A DNA stretch of 64,000 nt from Nannocystis sp. RBIL2 (GTDB lineage: Bacteria; Myxococcota_A; Polyangia; Nannocystales; Nannocystaceae), in the NCBI RefSeq assembly GCF_026626745.1, contig NZ_JAPNJW010000001.1, positions 6,232,001 through 6,296,000 on the forward strand, given 5' to 3'. The notes beneath the pieces are model-generated. The model did no database searches and was not told where the DNA came from. It was given only the letters and a program-made list of their open reading frames with translations. Shown one piece after another: positions 42,149 to 50,950 of this stretch. Positions within the stretch are counted from its first letter, which is position 1; every line of letters starts with the position of its first letter. The position numbers and the translations under genes were made by a program.

Positions 42149-43882
42149 ATGCAGCATCGCTTTGTCGTCCTCGCACCATTCGTCGCGTTGATCATGACCA
42201 CGCCGGAGACGGCCCGAGCCGAGGCGCCGTGCGACTGCGACCACGTGATCGAGCTGTCCGGGGAGGTCGTGAGCGGCGCCGACATGGGCGTGAAGGCGGG
42301 CGACAGCGTGTGCGTGCGCGGCGGCGACCGGCCGTTCTTGCGCCTGCAAAAGTTCGTCGGCGAGGAGAACGCGCCGATCGAGGTCCGCAACTGCGAGGGC
42401 CAGGTCAACATCGACAACGACGACAAGGGCTACGGCCTCACCGTCGACGAGTCGCGCTACCTGCGGGTGACCGGCGCGGGCGACCCGGACATCGCGTACG
42501 GCTTCAAGGTGCGGGCGTCGCGGACGGGACCCGACTACTCGGCGTTCGGGGTGGCGGTGGGCGGTCTCAGCAGCGATGTCGAGATCGATCACATGGAGGT
42601 GTACGAGGCGGGGTTCGCCGGGGTGGTGATGAAGACCGAGTCGCGCTGCGACGGCTCGGCCAACCTCGGCAACTTCGTGATGTACAACTCGCGGCTTCAC
42701 CACATGTACATCCATGACGTGAAGGGCGAGGGCATCTACTTCGGCAGCACCGGCTACGGCGGGCGCAAGTTCACGTGCGACGGCCAGGAAGTGACGCTCT
42801 ATCCGCACGAGCACCACGGGGCGTGGATCCACGACAACATCATCGAGAACACCGGGTGGGACGGGGCGCAGATCGGGGTGACGCCGAAGGACTGTCACTT
42901 CTATCGCAACACGATCAAGAACGTCGGCACCGAGGGCGAGCTGTATCAGCAGCAGGGGCTGCAGGTCGGCGGCGCGTCGAGTTGCAAGATCTGGGGGAAC
43001 ACCCTGCTCGACGGACCTACCAATGGCTTCTTCATCTTCGGCGCCGGCCACACCCAGCTCTACAACAACGTGGTCGCCAACTTCGCCGACAGCGGCGTCT
43101 ACATCAACGACCAGAACCTCAACATGGGCTCGAAGATCGAGGTGGCCCACAACACAGTGATCTCGTCGGGCGACTGGGGGATCGCGGTGTTCGGGGCGGC
43201 GCTCGGGCCGGGCTTTCTGCGCAACAACGCGGTGGCCGGGGCAGGGATGGCGGAGATCGGGATCGGCGGCGAGGTGCCCGAGTTCATCGACGAGGGCAAC
43301 CAGACGGCCGACGATCCGGACGGCTTCGGGTTCGTCGACGCGGCGGCGCGCGACTTCCATCTGACGGAGAACTCGCCGCTGCGCAACGTCGGCTTCCCGG
43401 TGCCCGAGTACGAGATCGTCGACGACCACGACGGTGTGCCGCGCGACGACGGGGCGCCCGATGTCGGCGCGTACGAGTTCACCGACACCGGGTCGACCAG
43501 CGATACGTCGACTTCGACCACCGACGATCCGACCGACGGCACGTCGAGCGACGGCACGACGGTGGGGCCGACGAGCGGGCCGACGAGCGGGCCGAGCAGC
43601 GACAGCGGCGACGACACGGGCATCGATACCAACGGGAGCACCGGCGGGAACCCGGGCAGCGAGTCGGGCGGGGTGTCGGGCGGCGACGGGCCGACGAGCT
43701 CGGCGACCGCGAGCGCGGGGACCGACGGCGGCTCGACCGGGGCCGACGCTGCGACGGCGGGCGAGAGCGAGACCGACGCGAGTGGTTGCGCCTGCTCGAG
43801 CGATCCGAACGCGACCGCGGCGTGGCCGATGCTGCTGGTGCTGGTGGGCTTCCGCCGGCGCAAGCAGGGCGCGGTGGCCTGA
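42149..43882 (+). CDS. exported parallel beta-helix protein with MYXO-CTERM-like tail
   Basis: Preferred start 42149 gives the signal peptide MQHRFVVLAPFVALIMTTPETARA (an upstream GTG at 42131 is possible). The body has the short strand-turn repeats of a right-handed beta-helix: IRKYxxL-like strings such as GAWIHDNIIENTGWDGAQIGV, FYRNTIKNVGTEGELYQQQG and KIWGNTLLDGPTNGFFIFG. A Ser/Thr/Gly/Asp linker (about 450-535) precedes ASGCACSSDPNATAAWPMLLVLVGFRRRK, the MYXO-CTERM pattern. Likely a polysaccharide-binding or -cleaving surface protein (pectate-lyase-like fold), catalytic residues not assignable. Confidence 0.87.
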   Translation: MQHRFVVLAPFVALIMTTPETARAEAPCDCDHVIELSGEVVSGADMGVKAGDSVCVRGGDRPFLRLQKFVGEENAPIEVRNCEGQVNIDNDDKGYGLTVDESRYLRVTGAGDPDIAYGFKVRASRTGPDYSAFGVAVGGLSSDVEIDHMEVYEAGFAGVVMKTESRCDGSANLGNFVMYNSRLHHMYIHDVKGEGIYFGSTGYGGRKFTCDGQEVTLYPHEHHGAWIHDNIIENTGWDGAQIGVTPKDCHFYRNTIKNVGTEGELYQQQGLQVGGASSCKIWGNTLLDGPTNGFFIFGAGHTQLYNNVVANFADSGVYINDQNLNMGSKIEVAHNTVISSGDWGIAVFGAALGPGFLRNNAVAGAGMAEIGIGGEVPEFIDEGNQTADDPDGFGFVDAAARDFHLTENSPLRNVGFPVPEYEIVDDHDGVPRDDGAPDVGAYEFTDTGSTSDTSTSTTDDPTDGTSSDGTTVGPTSGPTSGPSSDSGDDTGIDTNGSTGGNPGSESGGVSGGDGPTSSATASAGTDGGSTGADAATAGESETDASGCACSSDPNATAAWPMLLVLVGFRRRKQGAVA

Positions 43883-44104
43883 GGCGCGAGAGCGCGAGCC
43901 CGCGAGACGTCGCGGGCGACGAAGCTCGCAGGCGAGCGTTCTGGCGGCGCCTGCGGGGCTCGGGCGCCGACCGGTTGTATCGACAACGAGCTTCGGACGA
44001 GCCCGGCGGCGGCTGCGAGGCCGTGCGAGGCTCCGGGGCGGTTCCGCTCATTGCGACGACTCGTGATTGTCGTGATTCCCCGCAGGTACCGGCGAGTGCC
44101 CGGA

Positions 44105-45175
44105 ATGCCCCATGCTGCGCGCGATCTGGCCGAAAAAGCAGTACCCAAGGGGCTGGCGGCGTGGGATGGTCGGCGCGTGGTGAAGATCGACAAGCAGGAG
44201 GCGACCCGCGTCGATCGCCTGCACCGCACCCTCGACGTGCCGCAGGCCGATCGGATGAGCAACATCCGCCAGCTGGTGGCGGCGGTGCGCGACGGCATCG
44301 AACACGCGGGCATGCTGCTCGAGCTTCTGAACGTCGATCGGCGGCACTTCCTCTACTACCGCCAGGCAGCGGTGATCCTCGGCGTCATCGAGTTCAATGC
44401 GCGTGGCGGAGTGCTGGTGACATCGCTCGGACAGCGGCTCCTGGCCACGAGCGAGGGCTCGCGCGAGGAGCGGCAGGTGTTCACGGAGGCGGTCGGGCTG
44501 GCACGAGCGCTGCGGCCGTTCGCGTCGTTCTTCGCCGGCGAGCCGCTCGACCTGGCGACGCTGACGCGCCGGCTCGAGGTGCTGACGGGGCTGTCGCGGA
44601 CGACCGCAGAGCGGCGGGCGCACACGCTGATCAAGTGGCGCCGCTACCTGCAGGGGCCGGACGCGGCGCCCGGAGGGCTGGAGCTCGGAGATCCGGCGCC
44701 GCAGATCGAGGCTTTGGTGGCGCGACACAACGCGCTGGTGAAGCAGCAGACGATCTTGTGGTTGATGAGCGTCGACCCGCGCAAGTTCGAGGCGATCGTG
44801 GCGGAGCTGCTCAAGGCGATGGGCTACGTCGACGTCGAGCAGCGCGGCGGGCCGCTCGACGGCGGGGTCGACGTGGTGGCAGCGCGCATCGACGCGTGGG
44901 GCCACCGCGCGCGGATCGCAGTGCAGGCCAAGCGCTACGCGCAGCCGGTCGGGCGCCGCTACGTCGACGAGCTGCTCGGGGCCTACCGCCGTCAGCAATT
45001 CGCGGAGGCGCTGCTGGTGACGACTTCGGAGTTCTCACCGCAGGCGATCGGCGCGGCGCACGGGGAGCCGAACCTCAAGCTGGTCGACGGGCTCAAGTTC
45101 GTCGACATGCTGGCGCAGCACGGGGTGCTGCTGCGCGTCGGCCGGTTCGGTGAGCTCAAGCTGCACGGCGCCTGA
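44105..45175 (+). CDS. Mrr-type restriction endonuclease with N-terminal winged-helix region
   Basis: 356 residues from the ATG at 44105. The N-terminal 190 residues look like tandem winged-helix units (MSNIRQLVAAVRDGIEHAGM, FLYYRQAAVILGVIEF, LTRRLEVLTGLSRTTAERRAHTLIKW). The C-terminal Mrr catalytic domain reads KFEAIVAELLKAMGYVDVEQ, then GGVDVVAARIDAWGHRARIAVQAKRY: the D ... Q-x-K form of the PD-(D/E)xK nuclease, typical of type IV enzymes that cut modified DNA. Stand-alone gene; the start could also be at MSNIRQL. Probably anti-phage. Confidence 0.87.
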   Translation: MPHAARDLAEKAVPKGLAAWDGRRVVKIDKQEATRVDRLHRTLDVPQADRMSNIRQLVAAVRDGIEHAGMLLELLNVDRRHFLYYRQAAVILGVIEFNARGGVLVTSLGQRLLATSEGSREERQVFTEAVGLARALRPFASFFAGEPLDLATLTRRLEVLTGLSRTTAERRAHTLIKWRRYLQGPDAAPGGLELGDPAPQIEALVARHNALVKQQTILWLMSVDPRKFEAIVAELLKAMGYVDVEQRGGPLDGGVDVVAARIDAWGHRARIAVQAKRYAQPVGRRYVDELLGAYRRQQFAEALLVTTSEFSPQAIGAAHGEPNLKLVDGLKFVDMLAQHGVLLRVGRFGELKLHGA

Positions 45176-45217
45176 ATCGCAGGTGCGCCCGGCCGCGCGT
45201 TGGCGCAAGATCGGCGC

Positions 45218-45754
45218 ATGAGCCCGACGCTCCGCCTCGCCACCCTCGACGACGCGCCCGCGCTGCGCGAGCTGATCGCCGCGTCCGCGCGCGGGCTGCA
45301 GCAAGACGATTACTCGCCGGCGCAGATCGAAGCGGCGCTGCGCTCGGCCTTCGGGGTCGATACGCAGCTGATCGCGGACGCGACGTACTTCGTGGCCGAG
45401 GCCGCGGGCAGGCCGGTGGCGTGCGGCGGCTGGAGCTTCCGGCGCACGCTGTTCGGCGGCGACGATCAGCCGGGGCGCCAGGCCGAGCGCCTCGACCCGG
45501 CCCGCGAGGCGGCGAGGATCCGCGCGTTCTTCGTCGATCCGGGGTGGGCCCGGCAAGGGCTCGGTCGAGCGATCCTGGGGCGCTGCGAGGCGGAGGCCCG
45601 CGCGGCCGGCTTCGTCGCCGCGGAGCTGATGGCGACGCTGCCCGGGGTGCGCCTGTACGCGGCGCTCGGTTACCAGGCCGCGCAGCCGCAGGAGATCCCG
45701 CTGGCCGGCGGGGTTACGATCACGTTCGTGCCGATGCGCAAGGCGCCGCTGTGA
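45218..45754 (+). CDS. GNAT N-acetyltransferase
   Basis: 178 residues from the ATG at 45218. GNAT fold: LRLATLDDAPALRELIAASARGLQ, ARIRAFFVDPGWARQGLGRAILGRCE (the R-Q-G-L-G-R acetyl-CoA loop) and a C-terminal GVRLYAALGYQAA. The AARIRAFFVDPGWARQGLGR wording resembles the ElaA/YitI-type small-molecule acetyltransferases. Substrate unknown. Confidence 0.9.
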   Translation: MSPTLRLATLDDAPALRELIAASARGLQQDDYSPAQIEAALRSAFGVDTQLIADATYFVAEAAGRPVACGGWSFRRTLFGGDDQPGRQAERLDPAREAARIRAFFVDPGWARQGLGRAILGRCEAEARAAGFVAAELMATLPGVRLYAALGYQAAQPQEIPLAGGVTITFVPMRKAPL

Positions 45755-46225
45755 GCAGCTCGCCGTGAACGGTCTCGAGACGCTCGCTCGCTCGATTCAG
45801 CCGGCCGCTCGTGGGGCGCAATGCGAGGAGTGCAGTCGCTCGCTCGCAGCGGAGCGATGATGTGGTCAATCGCGGGGAATCGTGGGTGTCGACGGGACGA
45901 CGCGGCCAGGTCGAGGCGGCAGCGGCCCGTGCGGGCTCCGGGAGGCGTTCTGGCGGGGCGGGGGACGCGATCGTGCCGGCGCGCGACGGGCTCGGCCGGG
46001 TGACCTTTGGCGAATGTCGATAGTGTGATGGTGGGCACATTCGGGGCCGCGCCGCCGCGGGAGTCCGTGTACGGCGAAATCGCGGCGACCTGAGCCGAAT
46101 CGCAAGATTCGTGGGGAGGCGGCGCTCGATTCGAGTCGCCGTCAGACTCACGACATTCCACGAGGGAGCCGCGAACGCCGCGCGGGCGGCGGGTCTCTCG
46201 CAGCGGACGACAAGGAGTGCGAGCG
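45755..46225. other. 471-base gap without a supported gene
   Basis: Open frames on both strands are Arg/Ala/Ser-rich shadows. No repeat-family copy or clear terminator seen. The lower part (46010-46200) presumably holds the promoter of the small lipoprotein gene at 46226, preceded by AAGGAG. Confidence 0.5.
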
Positions 46226-46606
46226 ATGTTTATTTTTGAACGATCCAAGCGACTCTACACGGGCCTGTTGATCGCGGCGGTGGTGCTCGGCTGCGCTGCC
46301 TCGGACGACGACGACGGCGCCGTGGAGGTCTGCGCGGTGGACGCTGATGACACCGACTGCGACGTGTGCATCAAGACCGGCTGCTGCGGCGCTTACTCGT
46401 CGTGCCAGAACGATCCGGATTGCTACTGCGTGCTCAACTGCGCCAACGAGAACCAGCCGCGCGACGTCTGCGCTACTCGCTGCGACGTGACGACCACCGA
46501 GATCACCGACGTCCTCACCGTGCTGGGCGGCACCGACCAGACCTGCACGGTGCAGTGCGACGACGAATGCGCCGTGTACGGCTTCGTCGACGACGACGGG
46601 ATCTGA
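46226..46606 (+). CDS. small Cys-rich lipoprotein
   Basis: 126 residues; the ATG at 46226 follows AAGGAG by eight bases, better than the GTG at 46217. Lipobox VVLGC gives a lipidated cysteine near residue 23, then an Asp-rich spacer. The mature part has about 14 cysteines in a tight pattern (CDVCIKTGCCGAYSSC, DCYCVLNCANE, CATRCDVTTTE, CTVQCDDEC), suggesting a disulfide-rich exported domain. No family recognised. Confidence 0.83.
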   Translation: MFIFERSKRLYTGLLIAAVVLGCAASDDDDGAVEVCAVDADDTDCDVCIKTGCCGAYSSCQNDPDCYCVLNCANENQPRDVCATRCDVTTTEITDVLTVLGGTDQTCTVQCDDECAVYGFVDDDGI

Positions 46607-46876
46607 CCGAGCTCTGACGCAACAGAGGAGGTTCGCGCGGGGTCGACACGCCGTCGTCCCCGCGCGATGTCGCGGCAGTGGGTCGGCCGGCGCTGCTGGC
46701 GCGAGAGGTGGAGGGCGTGGAGGCCTGCGCAGGGTCGATCTGCGGGGTCTGGAGCGCGATGCGCGATTGCGCGCGTGCGATCCTCGGCGGTCGGCGGTGG
46801 TCTGGTGGTGGTAGAAGCGTGAGCGCGTGATCGCCTCGCCGCCTCGCCGCTCGCACCTGCCGGGACGTGCCCCACC

Positions 46877-47932
46877 GTGTTGATGTCGGTGCAGGAGTAC
46901 GTCGGCTGGATGACGCGGCTCGGGCGGTTCGCCGAGTCGGCGGCGGCGCCGGAGCACGATCCGCGAGTGTGTGCGCGCTACTTGCAACTGCATGCGCGCT
47001 GGCTCGGCGGCCCGCTCGAGGCGCCGGTGGTGGCGGTGCCGGGGGGGCTGGGGTTTTATCGCGACCCGCTGGCGGGCGGCGGTGCGTGGGCGTGGGCGCT
47101 GGTCGGGGCGCTGTCGCATCCGGTGGTGCCGTTGGCGGCGCCGGAGATCGTCGCGGCGGCGGAGGCGATCGCGGCGACCCTGGCGGACGACTTTGGTGAT
47201 TCGCTGGTCATGACCGATACCTTCGAGGCGGAGGGCCTCGGCGAGCCGACGAGCGCGGAGGGCGAGACGTTCGCGTGGCTGGCGAGCCCGCGCGCCCGCT
47301 TCGCCGGCACGTTTACAGAGTACCTCGGCTCGCTGACGGCCGACCGGCGTCGCGCGGCGCGCGAGCTGTTGGCGCGATTCGACGAGTCGTCGGGGTTCCG
47401 CTTCGAGCTGACGCCGGAGCCGCCGAGCGAGGCCGAGCTGAACTGGATCGGCGAACAGCTCGTGCGACAATGGGGGGAGGACGCCGGGTACGCGCTGGCG
47501 CAGCACCTGTGGCCGGTCGCGGTCGCCGAGGTGCGGCCGGGGCAGGCGCTGTTCATGCGCGTGTATGCCGGCGACGCGCCGGCGTACTTCAACGGCTACC
47601 TGGTGCGCGGCGAGGTCATCACCTCGCAGTCGACCAGCCGCAACCTCGACCTGCACCACGACGGCCTCGGAGTTGTGATCGACTTGAAGGCGATCGCGCG
47701 GCTGGTGGAGGCGTTCCCGGCGGTGCGGCGGCTCGACCCGACCTGCCGCACCGGGCTCGACGATCCGCCGTCGATCGGGGTCGCCAAGCGCAAGGTCGTG
47801 AACGAGAACGCGTACAAGCCGGTGCTGCTCGTCGGAGCGACGCCGCCGGAGTGCGCGGCCGGGTTGCCTCATTTCGCGCCGGGCCGCGGCTGGGTGGCCG
47901 GGACTGCGGGGATCGTCGGGAAGCGGGTATGA
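46877..47932 (+). CDS. GNAT-like protein (BioF2/FemAB-like acetyltransferase fold)
   Basis: 351 residues, no signal peptide. The C-terminal half looks like the BioF2-like/FemAB acyltransferase domain: AYFNGYLVRGEVITSQSTSRNLDLHHDGLGVVIDLKAIARLVE and RRLDPTCRTGLDDPPSIGVAKRKVVNENAYKP. It ends four bases into the start of the next GNAT gene, so the two are cotranscribed and probably act in one process. Substrate unknown; the assignment is by fold impression. Confidence 0.65.
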   Translation: MLMSVQEYVGWMTRLGRFAESAAAPEHDPRVCARYLQLHARWLGGPLEAPVVAVPGGLGFYRDPLAGGGAWAWALVGALSHPVVPLAAPEIVAAAEAIAATLADDFGDSLVMTDTFEAEGLGEPTSAEGETFAWLASPRARFAGTFTEYLGSLTADRRRAARELLARFDESSGFRFELTPEPPSEAELNWIGEQLVRQWGEDAGYALAQHLWPVAVAEVRPGQALFMRVYAGDAPAYFNGYLVRGEVITSQSTSRNLDLHHDGLGVVIDLKAIARLVEAFPAVRRLDPTCRTGLDDPPSIGVAKRKVVNENAYKPVLLVGATPPECAAGLPHFAPGRGWVAGTAGIVGKRV

Positions 47933-48483
47933 GCGCGGTGAAGAAAGCGCCGCCGCGGCTGACTCCGGCGATCGTGCGCCGCCTGGCCGCGGAGCTGCAG
48001 CAGCGCCGCGTGGGCGCGGGGCTGCGGGCGTTCGTGATGGCGGCGGAGGACATCCCGGAGATGGCGGCGATGAGCGCGACTGCGTTCGGCGAGGAGGCGC
48101 TGTCGCCGGCGAAGCTGCGGTTTTATCGCGAGCGCGCGCACGCGCTGGCGATCGGGCTGCGGCGCGAGGACGCGATCGTCAGCTACACGCTGGTCGAGCT
48201 GCATCGCGGGCAGCGGCGGGTCTACGTGGTCGAGACGTGCACGCGGGCCGACGAGCAGGGCCGCGGGCACGCGTCGTGGCTGCGCGCGCGGATGGCCGGG
48301 ATCGCGTATCGATTGGGCTATCGCACGCAGACGACCCACGTGCGGCAGTCGAACACCGCGGCGCAGGAGCTCAATCGTCGCGCGGGGATGGTGCTGGTGC
48401 GGGCGATCGACGAATATTATGACGATGGCGAGACGGGGCTTTATCTCGCGCGGCCGCTGACGGACGCGGACGACGATTCGTAG
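47929..48483 (+). CDS. GNAT N-acetyltransferase
   Basis: 184 residues, start overlapping the previous gene by four bases (ATGA). GNAT features: RRVYVVETCTRADEQGRGHASWLRARM (acetyl-CoA loop Q-G-R-G-H-A) and QSNTAAQELNRRAGMVLVRAIDEYY near the C-terminus. Paired with the larger GNAT-like gene directly upstream. Confidence 0.85.
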   Translation: MSAVKKAPPRLTPAIVRRLAAELQQRRVGAGLRAFVMAAEDIPEMAAMSATAFGEEALSPAKLRFYRERAHALAIGLRREDAIVSYTLVELHRGQRRVYVVETCTRADEQGRGHASWLRARMAGIAYRLGYRTQTTHVRQSNTAAQELNRRAGMVLVRAIDEYYDDGETGLYLARPLTDADDDS

Positions 48484-48554
48484 CAGTCGGCGACCTCGAC
48501 CCATCGGCCCGCCGCCCACTGCCGCGGTCCCGCGGGCTCCGACCGGCCGGCACT

Positions 48555-48659
48555 GTGACGTACAGCGCCGGCGATCAGGTGGTGGAGCTCACCGGCGGCG
48601 GTTATTGCGGCGGCAACCGCCCGGTGAACGCGGAGCTGCAGTTGCGATGGGCGGACTGA
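48555..48659 (+). pseudogene. C-terminal fragment of a lost exported protein
   Basis: A 34-codon open tail (VTYSAGDQVVELTGGG, then YCGGNRPVNAELQLRWAD) ends at 48659. The wording is protein-like and unlike a shadow frame, but there is no start or signal upstream in frame, so I read it as the remaining end of a deleted gene. Family unknown. Confidence 0.4.
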
Positions 48660-48671
48660 GCGAGGACGCCG

Positions 48672-49571
48672 TCACGCCCGCGACCACGGCGGGTCGCGCA
48701 TGCGGTCGATCATGAAGTCGACGAAGAGGCGGACCTTGATCGGCAGGCGGTTGGTCGGTGGATATACGGTATACACGCCCATCGGCCAGCTCCACGCCGG
48801 GAGCACCCGCCGCAATTGGCCGGAACGCAGCGCCGCGGCGACGTGGAAGGTCGGGACGAAGATGAGGCCGTAGCCCCGGATGGCGCCCTCCAGCAGCATG
48901 TGCGAGTTGTTGGCGACCATGGGCCCGGAGACCTCGGTCTCGACCTCGGCCTCGCCCGAGCGCATCTTCCAGCGGCCCGGGGTGGCGTGGTAGGCGTATT
49001 GGAGGCACGCGTGGCGGGCGAGCTCGCCCGGTGACTCCGGGTTGCCGAACTGCTCGAGATAACCGGGGCTGGCACAGACCACGCGCTCGGTGGCGGTGAG
49101 CTTGCGGGCGATCAGCCGCCCGTCTCCGAGCTCGCCGGCGCGGATCGCCACGTCATAACCCTCGGCGATCAGATCGACGTGGCGATCGAGGAATACCAGC
49201 TCGAGGGTGAGCTCGGGGTGAAGGCCCTTGAAGTCGGCGATGATGTCCAGCATGAACTGGATGCCGAAGCCGGTCGGGAGGGTGACCCGCAGCTTGCCGC
49301 ACGGGGCGGATTGCAGCTCGGAGGCCATCGCCGCGGCGGCCTCGATGGCCTGGATGGCCTCGGCGCACCGCTCGAAGTAGACCCGGCCGGCCTCCGTGAG
49401 CGTCAGCTTGCGGGTCGTCCGGATCAGCAAAGGCACGCCGAGGCGCTCCTCGAGGCGCGTCACCAGCTTGCTCGCATACGAGGTGGTGACATCGAGGCGA
49501 CGGCTGGCGGCGGTGAAGCTGCCTTCCTCGACCACGCGGACGAACAGCTCGGTCTCGAACAGGCGACTCAC
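48672..49571 (-). CDS. LysR-family transcriptional regulator
   Basis: GTG start at 49571 gives 299 residues, VSRLFETELFVRVVEEGSFTAAS; the ATG at 49592 is possible. Winged helix-turn-helix at 1-60 (LDVTTSYASKLVTRLEERLGVPLLIRTTR), effector domain with YDVAIRAGELGDGRLIARKL and IRGYGLIFVPTFHV. It resembles the DsdC/CrgA-type group that often controls nearby oxidoreductases. No clear divergent target. Confidence 0.93.
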   Translation of the reverse strand: MSRLFETELFVRVVEEGSFTAASRRLDVTTSYASKLVTRLEERLGVPLLIRTTRKLTLTEAGRVYFERCAEAIQAIEAAAAMASELQSAPCGKLRVTLPTGFGIQFMLDIIADFKGLHPELTLELVFLDRHVDLIAEGYDVAIRAGELGDGRLIARKLTATERVVCASPGYLEQFGNPESPGELARHACLQYAYHATPGRWKMRSGEAEVETEVSGPMVANNSHMLLEGAIRGYGLIFVPTFHVAAALRSGQLRRVLPAWSWPMGVYTVYPPTNRLPIKVRLFVDFMIDRMRDPPWSRA

Positions 49572-49759
49572 GGCCGCCCAGAGTACCGCCAAATTCGATG
49601 GGTCGATTCGGTTCCGCAGATGCGGACCGAATCATGCGATTGGAATCGCCCGGGTCGCTCGGCGCGCGCGTGGAACAATACGATGTTCCATTGCGACGCC
49701 GACGACGGCGAGGAATCGAAGTGGTGCGGGTCGACCCCGGCGGCGACGAGCCTGGGGGC

Positions 49760-50908
49760 TCAGATGCCTTTGCGGCGGCCGCGGCCGAAGTGCCAGGCGG
49801 CGTTGATGCCGATCTCGGTGGCGAACGCGACCGAGCCGACGCCGCCGCCGATGCCGAACTCGGCGTGGCCGCCGAGGCTCCAGCGCTCGTTGATCTTGCC
49901 GAGGATCATCGGCCCGCCGAGCAGCCAGCCGGCGAAGTCGACGCCGCGGATGGTGCCGTGGGTGATGGCGGCGCCGAGGCCGAGGCGCAGCGAGAACAGG
50001 CCGACGATGCGCTTGTTGCCGCCGCCGATCAGGAAGTTGCCCTCGGGGCCGATGAAGTGGGTGGCCATGTCGTAGGCGACGAGGCCGTCCTGGCGGCCGC
50101 GCACGCCGCGGTAGTGCAGGCGCGGGCCGCCGCCGATGTAGCCGCGCTCGCGCGCGCCGAAGCGCTGCGAGGCGTGGACGCCGATGCCGAAGTGACCGCC
50201 GTGGAAGTCGTTGTTCGGGTACATCATCGTGTAGCCGCCGAACAGGCGCAGGGCCCAGTCGGGCGGGCGCTTGGCGGGCCTGGCCGCAGGGACAGGTTCT
50301 GGCTCGGGCGCGGAGGCGACGGCGCCCTCGGCTGGCAGGCTGCCCGCGCCCTCGGTGACGATGAAGCCGGCGCGGCGGTTGGCGGTCCAGATCTCCTGGC
50401 ACTCGGCGAGCTTGGCCTCGGCCACGGTGTCCTCCGAGCGGTTGCGACAGGCGGTCGGCTCGACGCGCTCGGGCTGGCTCTCGCCGTAGCCGCGGGCGTC
50501 GAGGCGCTCGCTGGCGACGCCGCGGCGGATCAGCGCGTTGCGGATCGACTTGGCGCGCTGGTCGGACAGCTCCTGGTTGGATTTGGTGCTGCCGCGGCTG
50601 TCGGTGTGGCCCTCGACCCGGATCTTCAGCTCCGGAAACTGCTTGAGGACGGCGGCATAGCGGTCGAGGATCTCGTCGGTGCCGCCGCCGAGCAGGGCGG
50701 CCGAGCCGGTCTCGAACTCGATCTCGCCGTTCTCGTAGTCGAGCTTGTCGCCGTGGCGCACGATCGTCACCGTGGCGCCACGCACGATCGGCTTGTCGGC
50801 GGCGCCGTCGACCGGCGGGGTGGACACGTTCAGCGAGGCCGAGGCCTTGCAACCGGCGACGCCCGCGAGCGCGAGGACGGCGACGAGGTGGCGGACAGGT
50901 CTGCGCAT
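49760..50908 (-). CDS. OmpA-domain lipoprotein with C-terminal beta-barrel-like region
   Basis: Start at 50908 (MRRPVRHLVAVLALAGVAGC, lipidated Cys20); 382 residues. The OmpA peptidoglycan-binding domain comes first: IEFETGSAALL near 63-73, then IRVEGHTDSRGSTKSNQELSDQRAKSIRNALIRRGV with the D-x-x-G-x-x-x-x-N-x-x-L-S-x-x-R motif. The C-terminal 180 residues alternate Gly, aromatic and polar residues (WALRLFGGYTMMYPNNDFHGGHFGIGV, LFSLRLGLGAAITHG) like outer-membrane beta strands. The usual order in OmpA is barrel first; here it is reversed. It probably ties the outer membrane to peptidoglycan. Confidence 0.87.
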   Translation of the reverse strand: MRRPVRHLVAVLALAGVAGCKASASLNVSTPPVDGAADKPIVRGATVTIVRHGDKLDYENGEIEFETGSAALLGGGTDEILDRYAAVLKQFPELKIRVEGHTDSRGSTKSNQELSDQRAKSIRNALIRRGVASERLDARGYGESQPERVEPTACRNRSEDTVAEAKLAECQEIWTANRRAGFIVTEGAGSLPAEGAVASAPEPEPVPAARPAKRPPDWALRLFGGYTMMYPNNDFHGGHFGIGVHASQRFGARERGYIGGGPRLHYRGVRGRQDGLVAYDMATHFIGPEGNFLIGGGNKRIVGLFSLRLGLGAAITHGTIRGVDFAGWLLGGPMILGKINERWSLGGHAEFGIGGGVGSVAFATEIGINAAWHFGRGRRKGI

Positions 50909-50950
50909 GCGCGGAAAATACACCACACCGGCGCCGACGAAGCGACGAAG

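Noticed and set aside
45670..46248. Minus-strand frame of 192 codons antisense to the end of the GNAT gene
   Set aside because: Covers the 3' end of a clear GNAT gene and a gap, with no domain or start context.
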